Origin: Bacteroides bouchesdurhonensis
Lineage (GTDB): Bacteria > Bacteroidota > Bacteroidia > Bacteroidales > Bacteroidaceae
DNA length: 64,000 nucleotides
Direction of reading: 5' to 3'
NCBI RefSeq assembly: GCF_900155865.1
Contig: NZ_LT707006.1
Location: 1,817,685-1,881,684 of the forward strand
The notes beneath the pieces were generated by a model. That model was not told the DNA's origin. It saw only the letters and a list, made by a program, of their open reading frames with translations, and searched no databases. Position 1 is the first letter of the stretch; each line of letters starts with the position of its first letter. Both the position numbers and the translations under genes were made by a program. Positions 21,536 to 28,987 of this stretch are shown piece by piece.

Positions 21536-23083
21536 ATGAAGAAAGAATTTTATGGAATATTGCCTTTGGCTTTGACCTCTTGTTTGGTTTCTCAGGCAAC
21601 AGCACAGGAAAAACAAAAGAATCATCCTAATGTCGTTTTTATCTATGCAGATGATATTGGTTATGGAGATTTGAGTTGTAACGGAACAAAAACAATTCAT
21701 ACTCCGAATGTAGAGCGTCTTGCTGCTATGGGAATACGTTTTACGAATGCACATAGTGCAGCTGCTACCAGTACTCCTTCCCGCTATGCAATGCTGACAG
21801 GTGAATATGCATGGCGAAAGGCAGGAACGGGGATTGCGGATGGTGATGCAGCTTCTATTATCCGTCCGGAACGTTATACTATGGCAGATATGTTTAAAGA
21901 CGCAGGCTATCGCACGGGAGTGGTTGGCAAATGGCATTTGGGGCTGGGAGACAAAGGAGGAGAACAGGATTGGAACAAACCTTTGAAACCTGGAACTAAT
22001 GATATAGGTTTTGAATATTCATTTATAATGGCAGCTACAGGTGATAGAGTACCTTGTGTGTTTGTGGAAAATGATCAGGTGATTAATCTAGATCCGAATG
22101 ATCCTTTACAAGTGAGTTATAAAAAGAATTTTCCCGGTGAACCTACAGGTAAAGATAATCCTGAATTGTTGAAAATGCACCCTTCTCATGGACACAATCA
22201 AAGTATTGTGAATGGAATTTCTCGTATTGGATATATGAAGGGAGGAAAGTCGGCTTTGTGGCAGGATGATCAAATTGCCGAGACATTGACCGGTAAAGCT
22301 GTTTCTTTTATTGAAGAACACAAAGATACACCTTTCTTCTTGTATTTTGCTACTCAAGATGCACACGTTCCTCGTGTGCCGGGTGCACAGTTTGCAGGGA
22401 AAAGTGGAATGGGACCTCGTGGAGATTGTTTGCTCGAATTTGACTGGTCGGTGGGTGAAATTTTGAATGCGTTAGAACGTTTAGGATTGGATAAGAATAC
22501 TTTGGTGATACTTTCCAGTGATAATGGTCCGGTAGTAGATGACGGATATAAAGACCGAGCTGTAGAACTATTGGGAGGTCATAAACCTGGAGGTATTTAT
22601 CGAGGAGGAAAGTATAGTGCTTATGAGGCAGGTACAAGGATTCCTTGTATTTGGAGCTGGAAGAACGTGATTAAACCTGGAAGTGTTTCAAATGCGTTGC
22701 TTTGCCAGATAGATTGGTTTGCAACTTTGGCAGAAATATTGAATGTCCGTTTACCGGAAGGGGCAGCTCCGGATAGTGAACCGATGTTGAAAGCTTGGAC
22801 GGGTAAACAAAAGAAAGGGAGAGAATGGTTAGTGCTCCAGAATGCCCAGAATAATTTATCGGTTACTGATGGCGTGTGGAAATATCTTCGTCCCGGAAAA
22901 GGTCCGGAATATAACAAACAAGTGAATATTGAATTGGGAAATAGCCAGGAACCACAGCTCTATGATTTGAGAAAAGATCCGATGGAGATGAATAATCTGG
23001 CAGGAAAAAAGCCTGAATTAGTTAAGAAGATGGCAGAACAGTTGGACAAGATAGTTGATGGTCGTTATGGTCTGCCTTTATAG
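21536..23083 (+). CDS. Family S1 sulfatase (Ser-type), S1_15-like, probable galactose/GalNAc-6-O-sulfatase
   Basis: A 515-residue exported sulfatase. The signal peptide could end at an LTSC lipobox (Cys16) or at 'ATAQ' (24), so lipidation is uncertain. Metal-binding DD 39-40 ('FIYADDIGYGDLSCNG') is followed by signature STPSR with Ser79, the formylglycine precursor, so anSME is again required. Other marks are 'VVGKWHLGLGDKGG', 'FFLYFATQDAHVPRVP' and 'ILSSDNGPVVDDGY'. The reading resembles S1_15 enzymes that remove 6-O-sulfate from galactose or GalNAc; the subfamily is recalled, not computed. It is the last gene of the enzyme operon, one base after the fucosidase stop, followed by a strong terminator. 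Confidence 0.9.
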   Translation: MKKEFYGILPLALTSCLVSQATAQEKQKNHPNVVFIYADDIGYGDLSCNGTKTIHTPNVERLAAMGIRFTNAHSAAATSTPSRYAMLTGEYAWRKAGTGIADGDAASIIRPERYTMADMFKDAGYRTGVVGKWHLGLGDKGGEQDWNKPLKPGTNDIGFEYSFIMAATGDRVPCVFVENDQVINLDPNDPLQVSYKKNFPGEPTGKDNPELLKMHPSHGHNQSIVNGISRIGYMKGGKSALWQDDQIAETLTGKAVSFIEEHKDTPFFLYFATQDAHVPRVPGAQFAGKSGMGPRGDCLLEFDWSVGEILNALERLGLDKNTLVILSSDNGPVVDDGYKDRAVELLGGHKPGGIYRGGKYSAYEAGTRIPCIWSWKNVIKPGSVSNALLCQIDWFATLAEILNVRLPEGAAPDSEPMLKAWTGKQKKGREWLVLQNAQNNLSVTDGVWKYLRPGKGPEYNKQVNIELGNSQEPQLYDLRKDPMEMNNLAGKKPELVKKMAEQLDKIVDGRYGLPL

Positions 23084-23122
23084 AGATAGATATTGAAAAG
23101 AAATGCTTAGAGAGTAGCATTT

Positions 23123-23167
23123 GGACTGGTGGTTTCGATTAGAGAATCGGCTACTGGTCCTTTTTTC
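23123..23167 (+). terminator. Rho-independent terminator of the glycosidase/sulfatase operon
   Basis: Hairpin 23123-23160. An outer stem (GGACTGGTGG with CTACTGGTCC, several wobble pairs) encloses a perfect inner stem CGATT/AATCG with loop AGAG. TTTTTT follows directly. It lies 40 bases after the second sulfatase stop. Confidence 0.88.
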
Positions 23168-23208
23168 TAAACTAAATCGTTACTTGTCTGTTATTCTTTA
23201 TAAAAAAG

Positions 23209-24393
23209 ATGGAACTTATGCTAGTAGTTGATTTAGGAAAATGGATGAATAAAATCCTGATAGATTGGGGAATGGATCCCAAAATAGCGAATCGGTTTGA
23301 TGAAACGGTAATCGCTATATTAATGATTGCTATTGCAGTGGGACTGGATTATCTCTGTCAGGCGATTCTTGTAGGAGGAATGCGGCAATATACCCGTCGG
23401 AAACCACATTTGTGGAATACCTTACTGATGAAACGTAGAGTGTTTCATAATTTGATTCATACTATTCCCGCTATCCTGATTTATGCTATGTTGCCGATGG
23501 CTTTTATTCGTGGGAAAGAATTGTTACTTATTGCTCAAAAAGCTTGTACCATATATATTATTTTTTCCCTATTGTTAGCTATTAATGGTATCTTATTGAT
23601 GATAATGGACATTTATGATGAGAAAAAGTCAATGAAGAACCGACCGATGAAAGGGTTTATTCAAGTGTTACAAGTAATTCTTTTCTTTGTTGGTGGAATT
23701 GTTATCATTGCTATTATTGTGAATAAATCGCCGGCTACCTTGTTTGCAGGTTTGGGAGCTTCTGCTGCTATTTTGATGTTGGTATTCAAAGATTCTATTC
23801 TGGGATTTGTTGCAGGTATTCAACTTTCTGCAAATGATATGATTCGTCCGGGAGATTGGGTAACTCTTCCTTCGGGTGATGCAAATGGTATTGTGCAGGA
23901 AATTACACTAAATACGGTAAAGATTCAAAATTTTGATAATACGATTTCTACAATTCCGCCTTATACATTGGTGAGTGGCTCTTTTCAAAATTGGAGAGGG
24001 ATGGTGGAATCCGGTGGACGTCGGGTAATGAAGAATATTACGTTGGATTTGACAACACTCCAATTTTGCACTCCGGAAATGTTAGACCGTTATCGGAAAG
24101 AAATCCCTTTAATGGCCGATTATCAGCCTGATCAAGGAGTTATTCCTACTAATTCTCAGGTGTATCGCGTATATATAGAAAGATATTTATGTAGCCTTCC
24201 GATCGTAAATCAGGATTTGGATTTGATAATCAGTCAGAAGGAAGCTACAATGTACGGAGTACCTATACAGGTATATTTCTTTTCCAGAAATAAAATTTGG
24301 AAAGAATATGAACGTATTCAGTCAGATATATTCGATCACTTGTTGGCGATGGTACCGAAATTCGATCTGAAGGTTTATCAGTATTCGGATTAG
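23209..24393 (+). CDS. MscS-family mechanosensitive ion channel (YbdG-like)
   Basis: A 394-residue inner-membrane channel. Hydrophobic segments lie near 30-55, 80-105, 108-130, 145-170 and 175-205. The pore-lining helix and beta domain are recognisable from 'KSPATLFAGLGASAAILMLV', 'KDSILGFVAGIQLSANDMIR' and 'PGDWVTLPSGDANGIVQEIT'. The family opens under membrane tension to release solutes during hypo-osmotic shock. It is longer than E. coli MscS (286 residues) and closer to the YbdG/MscM type in length and in its 'LVSGSFQNWRGM' segment. Both neighbours appear to be separate units: a terminator lies upstream and the next gene is convergent. Confidence 0.9.
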   Translation: MELMLVVDLGKWMNKILIDWGMDPKIANRFDETVIAILMIAIAVGLDYLCQAILVGGMRQYTRRKPHLWNTLLMKRRVFHNLIHTIPAILIYAMLPMAFIRGKELLLIAQKACTIYIIFSLLLAINGILLMIMDIYDEKKSMKNRPMKGFIQVLQVILFFVGGIVIIAIIVNKSPATLFAGLGASAAILMLVFKDSILGFVAGIQLSANDMIRPGDWVTLPSGDANGIVQEITLNTVKIQNFDNTISTIPPYTLVSGSFQNWRGMVESGGRRVMKNITLDLTTLQFCTPEMLDRYRKEIPLMADYQPDQGVIPTNSQVYRVYIERYLCSLPIVNQDLDLIISQKEATMYGVPIQVYFFSRNKIWKEYERIQSDIFDHLLAMVPKFDLKVYQYSD

Positions 24394-24422
24394 TGTAATG
24401 TACTGAAAATGTATACAATATA

Positions 24423-25586
24423 TTAATGCAAGATTAATTCAAAATCAGTATAAATAGGTAGATGATCACTGATTCCTCCTTGATATTTCATGCCTTTATA
24501 GGTGCGAAAGGGTTCATTGTCACCATATTTTTCGTCTTTGGTGAGAAGAAATGGAAGGTGGGAGATGTCTGCTTTTTTGTCACTAGTGTAGAAATCACTG
24601 GATTCATTAAGTAATGTACCCGATACGATCAGGTGATCGAGTAATCCCCATTCTCCATGATATTTGTAGGAACCAAAATTGTGAGATTTTGCTTTACGGG
24701 CAAGCAGGTGATAGAGTTTTAATGGAGAAATTGATGGTATGGAAGAGTTTCCGGAAGTGACAGAAATCAGTTTTGTAATGGGCACCTCTTGTGCATCTAA
24801 TACTTTCTGGATAGATTTATTAGTAGGATAGTCATTGAAATCTCCCATTATAATTAGCTGGGGATGGAGACGTGTATGTAAAATACTATCGGCAGCTGTA
24901 TGTAGAATCTGAGCGGTATAGAGACGATAAGGTTCAGATTCTTTGGTCCCACCTGAACGTGATGGAAAATGGCAGACTATTACATCTAAAGTGTCTCCCG
25001 TTAATAGTAAACCGCTGACATGTAACAAATCTCTCGTGGGACGATGTTGTTTGAAAGGGGGAATCGTTATAGAGCGGGAAGTTAAGAGTTTGAATACATC
25101 TCTTTGATAGAGTAAAGCGACATCTATACCTCGTTGATCGGGTGAATGGGTTATAATATAGCGATACCCCAATTCTTTTAAAGGAGAACGTCGGGTGAGA
25201 TCACGTAACACGGAATCATTTTCAACTTCACAGAGTCCTACTAAAGCGGGAGGAGTCCATTCTCCAACTGCTGTGATTACTCGAGCAATGTCATTTAGTT
25301 TCTTTTTATATTTCGTATAATTCCAATGGCGGATCGCATCGGGAAGAAATTCATAGTCATTCTTTAAAGTATCGTGATGAGTGTCGAAAAGATTCTCTAA
25401 GTTCCATTCCATGACACGAAATGGTATGCGAGTCTTTATGGACACTTCTTGTGTCTGCCCCAGACAAAGAGAAACGATAAAGAAAGACATAGCAAAAAAG
25501 ATTATGGCAATAACCAATCCTTTTTTGCTATCGCCATAATCTCCTTTATGTGAATTTATCTGTCTGTTACTTCTTGGCAGGAACAT
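24423..25586 (-). CDS. Exported endonuclease/exonuclease/phosphatase (EEP) family protein
   Basis: About 387 residues. EEP motifs are clear: 'FRVMEWNLENLFD' (metal-binding Asn/Glu), 'VGLCEVENDSVLRDL', 'LIIMGDFNDYPTN' and 'GISDHLPIYTDF' (catalytic Asp-His). The N-terminus contains 'KKGLVIAIIFFAMSFFIVSL', a likely signal sequence, so the protein acts outside the cytoplasm. Family members cut nucleic acids, phosphoinositides or other phosphodiesters; no substrate can be named. The ATG at 25586 overlaps the end of pepD by 20 bases, suggesting coupled translation. An out-of-frame ATG behind a strong AAAGGAG at 25535-25547 could compete for ribosomes. ATG 25490 (MSFF) would leave too short a signal peptide. 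Confidence 0.85.
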   Translation of the reverse strand: MFLPRSNRQINSHKGDYGDSKKGLVIAIIFFAMSFFIVSLCLGQTQEVSIKTRIPFRVMEWNLENLFDTHHDTLKNDYEFLPDAIRHWNYTKYKKKLNDIARVITAVGEWTPPALVGLCEVENDSVLRDLTRRSPLKELGYRYIITHSPDQRGIDVALLYQRDVFKLLTSRSITIPPFKQHRPTRDLLHVSGLLLTGDTLDVIVCHFPSRSGGTKESEPYRLYTAQILHTAADSILHTRLHPQLIIMGDFNDYPTNKSIQKVLDAQEVPITKLISVTSGNSSIPSISPLKLYHLLARKAKSHNFGSYKYHGEWGLLDHLIVSGTLLNESSDFYTSDKKADISHLPFLLTKDEKYGDNEPFRTYKGMKYQGGISDHLPIYTDFELILH

Positions 25587-27027
25587 GTACCAGAATATCC
25601 AACAAGTGCTTCCAGAACTTTTCTACAGTAGGGATTAACATCCTTTCATCCGGAGAGTGTACCCCAATAAGAGTCGGTCCGAAAGAAATCATATCTAGGT
25701 TAGGATATTTATCCAGGAACAGACCGCACTCCAATCCTGCATGGATTGCTTTTACTTTGGCTTCTACTCCGAACAAACGTTTATAAGATTCAGTTGCTAC
25801 TTCCAGAATAGCTGAATGCGGATTGGGTTTCCAACCAGGATATCCTTCACCGAAAGTAACAATAGCACCAGCTAATTGGAAAACAGCACGAACAGTGTTC
25901 GCCATATCATTCCGTGCAGACAGGATAGAACTACGTTGGCTTGTTTCGATACGAATAATGTGGTTAGGTTTCATCTTGACAGATGCAAGATTTGTAGAAG
26001 TTTCTACCAATCCGGGAATATCTTGGCTCATAGCATATACTCCATGTGGAGCTGCATATATTGCTTTTAACAAGCGTGATGTGGTATCTTGATCTATCGC
26101 AGTGGAACGAGGAGACTCTGATTCGAGGAGCAATTCCAGATCCGGTTCGATAACGGCAAGTTCATTTTCTATTTCACTGATGAAGATGTTCAGTTCTGTG
26201 CGAACATCATGCTTAGCAGCTTCGGGTACAGCACAGACAGCATATGCTTCGCGAGGGATGGCATTACGTAAATTACCTCCATTAATCTCGCAAAGATACA
26301 AATCTTGTCTGGCGGCCATACGACTAAGGAAACGGTTTAATATTTTGTTTGCATTTCCCCTGCCCAGATGAATATCAGCACCGGAATGTCCACCTTTCAA
26401 ACCTTTTACTTCTACTTTAAAGAAGAAATATTCGTTAGGAACTTCTACCTCTTTGTATTCGAACTCTGCAACAGAGTCAATACCTCCGGCACATCCGATA
26501 AAGATTTCTCCTTCATCTTCTGAGTCGAGATTCAACAGAATATCACCACTCATAAAACTTTCTTTAAGGGCAAATGCTCCGGTCAGTCCGGTTTCTTCGT
26601 CTACAGTAAAGAGACATTCTAACGGACCATGTTCGATACTGTCATCAGCAAGAATGGCAAGTTCGGTGGCTACACCGATACCATTGTCGGCTCCAAGAGT
26701 TGTTCCTTTAGCTTTCAGCCATTCTCCATCTATTTCAGTTTCAATGGGATCGGTAAGGAAATCATGTTGAACATTGTTATTCTTTTCGCACACCATATCG
26801 ATATGTGACTGTAATATGACGGTCTGGAGATTTTCTTTTCCTGGAGTAGCGGGTTTCTTGATCAGAACGTTACCTGCTTCATCTACTTTGGTTTCCAGGT
26901 TATGTTTAGCTCCGAATGCCTTCAGGTAGGCAATCATTTTTTCTTCCTTCTTCGAAGGGCGCGGCACTTGACAGATTTCTTCGAAATACTTAAATACGCC
27001 AGCCGGCTTTAAATCTTTTTTTTCCAT
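25567..27027 (-). CDS. pepD: Aminoacyl-histidine dipeptidase (M20 family, PepD)
   Basis: A 486-residue cytoplasmic metallopeptidase. Metal ligands are visible in 'LQSHIDMVCEKN' (His-x-Asp) and 'LGADNGIGVATEL' (Asp), and the general base in 'TVDEETGLTGA' (Glu-Glu). The lid domain starts near 'GLKGGHSGADIHLGRGNANK'. It hydrolyses Xaa-His dipeptides such as carnosine and probably other dipeptides. The length agrees with PepD of E. coli (485). The gene is followed by the EEP-family gene with a 20-base overlap; together they form a minus-strand unit. Confidence 0.95.
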   Translation of the reverse strand: MEKKDLKPAGVFKYFEEICQVPRPSKKEEKMIAYLKAFGAKHNLETKVDEAGNVLIKKPATPGKENLQTVILQSHIDMVCEKNNNVQHDFLTDPIETEIDGEWLKAKGTTLGADNGIGVATELAILADDSIEHGPLECLFTVDEETGLTGAFALKESFMSGDILLNLDSEDEGEIFIGCAGGIDSVAEFEYKEVEVPNEYFFFKVEVKGLKGGHSGADIHLGRGNANKILNRFLSRMAARQDLYLCEINGGNLRNAIPREAYAVCAVPEAAKHDVRTELNIFISEIENELAVIEPDLELLLESESPRSTAIDQDTTSRLLKAIYAAPHGVYAMSQDIPGLVETSTNLASVKMKPNHIIRIETSQRSSILSARNDMANTVRAVFQLAGAIVTFGEGYPGWKPNPHSAILEVATESYKRLFGVEAKVKAIHAGLECGLFLDKYPNLDMISFGPTLIGVHSPDERMLIPTVEKFWKHLLDILVHVPAKK

Positions 27028-27133
27028 GCTATTTTAATTTATAAATAGGAATAGAGAGACTATTCTCAGTCTCTTTTATTGCTAAATATGGTTAATTTGA
27101 TTGACTTATCTGAACTCATATCTCATTAAAGCC

Positions 27134-27141
27134 TATCTTTG
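27134..27141 (+). promoter_or_regulatory. -7 promoter element upstream of the small membrane protein gene
   Basis: TATCTTTG, perfect match to the Bacteroides -7, ends 20 bases before ATG 27162. No convincing -33 at 19-21 bases. Confidence 0.55.
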
Positions 27142-27161
27142 CACTCACAAAATTAATAGAA

Positions 27162-27395
27162 ATGGTTGAGACTATACTGATAACTTTGTTAATAGTTGCT
27201 ATTTCCCTTGTATTATTAGGGGTGAAAGTATTCTTTACGAAGAGCGGGAAGTTCCCGAATGGTCATGTGAGTGGAAATAAAGCGTTACGTAAAAAGGGGA
27301 TAGGTTGTGCACAATCACAAGACCGGGAAGCGCAGAAGAAGCCACGTTTTTCTATTGAAGAATTGGAAAAAGCCTTAAACGATAGTATGAACTAA
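27162..27395 (+). CDS. Small conserved Bacteroidetes membrane-anchored protein, function unknown
   Basis: A 77-residue protein. One N-terminal membrane segment (about 3-24, 'ETILITLLIVAISLVLLGVK') is followed by a short cytoplasmic part with 'KFPNGHVSGNKALRKKGIGC' and 'AQSQDREAQKK'. I recall similar short proteins across Bacteroidetes with the pattern FP..H..GNK.LR.KGI.CA; none has an assigned function that I know. His33, Cys48 and the acidic 'QDRE' are the residues most likely to matter. It lies 20 bases upstream of the OmpH-like gene with its own TATCTTTG promoter, so the two are probably co-transcribed. Confidence 0.75.
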   Translation: MVETILITLLIVAISLVLLGVKVFFTKSGKFPNGHVSGNKALRKKGIGCAQSQDREAQKKPRFSIEELEKALNDSMN

Positions 27396-27415
27396 TTAAT
27401 TAAAAACAATATTTT

Positions 27416-28030
27416 ATGGTTATGAATAGAATGAACTACCTCATGAACGGTTTGGTTGCTCTTGCGTTCATTGTTTTATTTTCACAATGCGCTGGCAAAG
27501 CTGATAATCAAACTGCTACTACTACTCCAACTCAAACTAATGCCGAACTTGCAGGAATTAAAATTGCTTATGTTGAAATAGATACATTATTGACTAAATA
27601 CAACTTTTGTATTGATTTGAATGAAGCAATGATGAAAAAGAATGAGAATATTCGATTAACATTGACAGAAAGAGCTAATGCTTTAAAAAAGGAACAACAG
27701 GAATGGCAGAAGAAGTATGAAAATAATGCTTTCCTTTCACCAGAAAGAGCTCAACAAGAATATAATCGTCTTACTAAAATGGAACAGGATTTACAGGAGC
27801 TTAGTACTAAACTTCAAAATGGTTTGATGGAAGAAAATAATAAAAACAGTTTGATGTTTCGTGATTCTATCAATGCTTTCTTGAAAGAATATAATAAGGC
27901 CCATGGTTATAACCTGATTTTTAGCAATACAGGATTTGATAATTTGCTATATGCTGATAGCGTTTTTAATATTACTAAAGAAATTGTAGATGGGTTGAAT
28001 GCTAGATATTCATCGCCTTCTAAGAAATAA
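27416..28030 (+). CDS. OmpH/Skp-family periplasmic chaperone-like lipoprotein
   Basis: A 204-residue lipoprotein with lipobox LFSQC (Cys25); the start at 27416 gives a long n-region, and ATG 27422 is also possible. The mature part begins 'IKIAYVEIDTLLTKYNFC', the OmpH signature, followed by a long coiled coil (about 75-160, rich in Lys/Glu/Gln: 'LKKEQQEWQKKYENNAF', 'TKMEQDLQELSTKLQNG') and ends with 'GYNLIFSNTGFDNLLYADSV'. OmpH/Skp trimers hold unfolded outer-membrane proteins in the periplasm. Lipid anchoring differs from soluble E. coli Skp. It follows the 77-residue gene by 20 bases and precedes two terminators. Confidence 0.88.
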   Translation: MVMNRMNYLMNGLVALAFIVLFSQCAGKADNQTATTTPTQTNAELAGIKIAYVEIDTLLTKYNFCIDLNEAMMKKNENIRLTLTERANALKKEQQEWQKKYENNAFLSPERAQQEYNRLTKMEQDLQELSTKLQNGLMEENNKNSLMFRDSINAFLKEYNKAHGYNLIFSNTGFDNLLYADSVFNITKEIVDGLNARYSSPSKK

Positions 28031-28044
28031 AGATATTCATAAGT

Positions 28045-28088
28045 AACTCCTTTCCCTTTTATAGGAGAGGAGTTCATATTTTTTGTTT
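28045..28088 (+). terminator. Rho-independent terminator after the OmpH-like gene
   Basis: Arms 28045-28055 and 28064-28074 (AACTCCTTTCC with GGAGAGGAGTT, one wobble pair) are followed by CATATTTTTTGTTTT. It lies 15 bases after the stop. Confidence 0.8.
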
Positions 28089-28094
28089 TGTATG

Positions 28095-28130
28095 CCTGTT
28101 TAAAACTGTGAAGTTGTAAACAGGTTTTTT
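28095..28130 (+). terminator. Second, tandem rho-independent terminator
   Basis: CCTGTTTA (28095-28102) pairs with TAAACAGG (28117-28124), followed at once by TTTTTT (28125-28130). Its T-run touches the 3' end of the convergent minus-strand gene, preventing read-through into its antisense strand. Confidence 0.75.
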
Positions 28131-28470
28131 ATTCTCTTTCTTTCTCTTCTTCTTGAGGAATTCGAAAAGCGGTGTAGAGTTCTAAAACTGCTGCTATGGT
28201 AAGACAAGCAATCCATTCATTTCCATGGGTGGTAAACATAAAAGCCCCGGTTAAGACTAATGCGAATGCACCGAATATTTGTTGGATACGCAAACGTTTA
28301 AGGGTTTTGCTTTTTCCTTTAACTGGAGTATTTACTTGTGCCAATGCAATAAATCCGGCTCCGATAGTATATATGTAAGGAGCATAAATCCAACCGGTAA
28401 TGTAAATCGCAGCTCCGGTGAGAGCCATTACAGCTCCTGCAATAAAAAGGGCGGGTACTAGTTGCTTCAT
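28129..28470 (-). CDS. Small multipass membrane protein, function unknown
   Basis: A 113-residue protein with four predicted membrane segments at about 5-25, 28-46, 66-84 and 88-106 and a charged tail ('QEEEKERE'). The loop between helices 2 and 3 is basic ('KGKSKTLKRLRIQQ'). I do not recognise a named family. Its ATG overlaps the stop of the DivIC/FtsB-like gene by four bases (28467-28470), so it is translationally coupled to a cell-division gene and may work with it in the inner membrane; that is inference from context only. Confidence 0.7.
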   Translation of the reverse strand: MKQLVPALFIAGAVMALTGAAIYITGWIYAPYIYTIGAGFIALAQVNTPVKGKSKTLKRLRIQQIFGAFALVLTGAFMFTTHGNEWIACLTIAAVLELYTAFRIPQEEEKERE

Positions 28471-28769
28471 TGGTTATCTTCAAAAACGTAAATATCTTCG
28501 TTCGGCTTCTTCATCAGATATTTCTCACGAGCTATTTGCTCGATTGCATCTGGATTAGAGTTTAGTTCGTTGAGACGTTTGGTGTTCTCTTCGTAATCTC
28601 CCCGATATTTCTCTATCTCTTCTTTTAATTGGCTGATTTCCCGTTCATATCCAAAGCGGCGGACCAGACTGTTTTCGTCCAGAAAGCCAATGATAACAGC
28701 AAATGCACTAATAGTAATAATATACTTGTGCTTGCATATAAAATTCCAGATAGTGATGAGTTTGCCCAT
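28467..28769 (-). CDS. Septum formation initiator (DivIC/FtsB family)
   Basis: A 100-residue bitopic membrane protein. One membrane helix (about 15-34, 'YIITISAFAVIIGFLDENSL') is followed by a periplasmic coiled coil (about 38-70, 'YEREISQLKEEIEKYRGDYE') and the conserved end 'PDAIEQIAREKYLMKKPNED'. FtsB/DivIC forms a complex with FtsL and FtsQ/DivIB at the division site and helps activate septal peptidoglycan synthesis. The start is set at ATG 28769 (MGKLITIW), not an upstream TTG at 28793, because a perfect minus-strand -7 element covers 28791-28798. It is the first gene of a two-gene unit. Confidence 0.88.
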   Translation of the reverse strand: MGKLITIWNFICKHKYIITISAFAVIIGFLDENSLVRRFGYEREISQLKEEIEKYRGDYEENTKRLNELNSNPDAIEQIAREKYLMKKPNEDIYVFEDNQ

Positions 28770-28790
28770 AAATTCTCTTTTTTGTATCTG

Positions 28791-28798
28791 CAAAGATA
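28791..28798 (-). promoter_or_regulatory. -7 promoter element for the divIC/ftsB-like gene
   Basis: Read on the minus strand it is TATCTTTG. Transcription would start near 28784, leaving about 15 nt before ATG 28769. It decides the start codon of that gene. Confidence 0.65.
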
Positions 28799-28876
28799 AG
28801 ACTAATAACTTAAAAACTTATCGCTTCGGGTTTAAAACTTCTCTATCTAACCTTTATTACTTATCACTTTTTTGTG

Positions 28877-28884
28877 TACATTTG
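28877..28884 (+). promoter_or_regulatory. Promoter for dnaX
   Basis: TACATTTG fits TAnnTTTG, and a TTTA -33 lies 20 bases upstream (28853-28856). The dnaX leader would be about 100 nt. It is divergent from the divIC/ftsB-like promoter, 79 bases away. Confidence 0.5.
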
Positions 28885-28987
28885 CACTAAAAGCGATAAA
28901 AGGTCTTATTTGCATTGATCAGGTATGCCTTAATTTACTTTATTCGCACTATTTTTCAGAAACTCAAAAACAGAGAGAACCCCGGAT

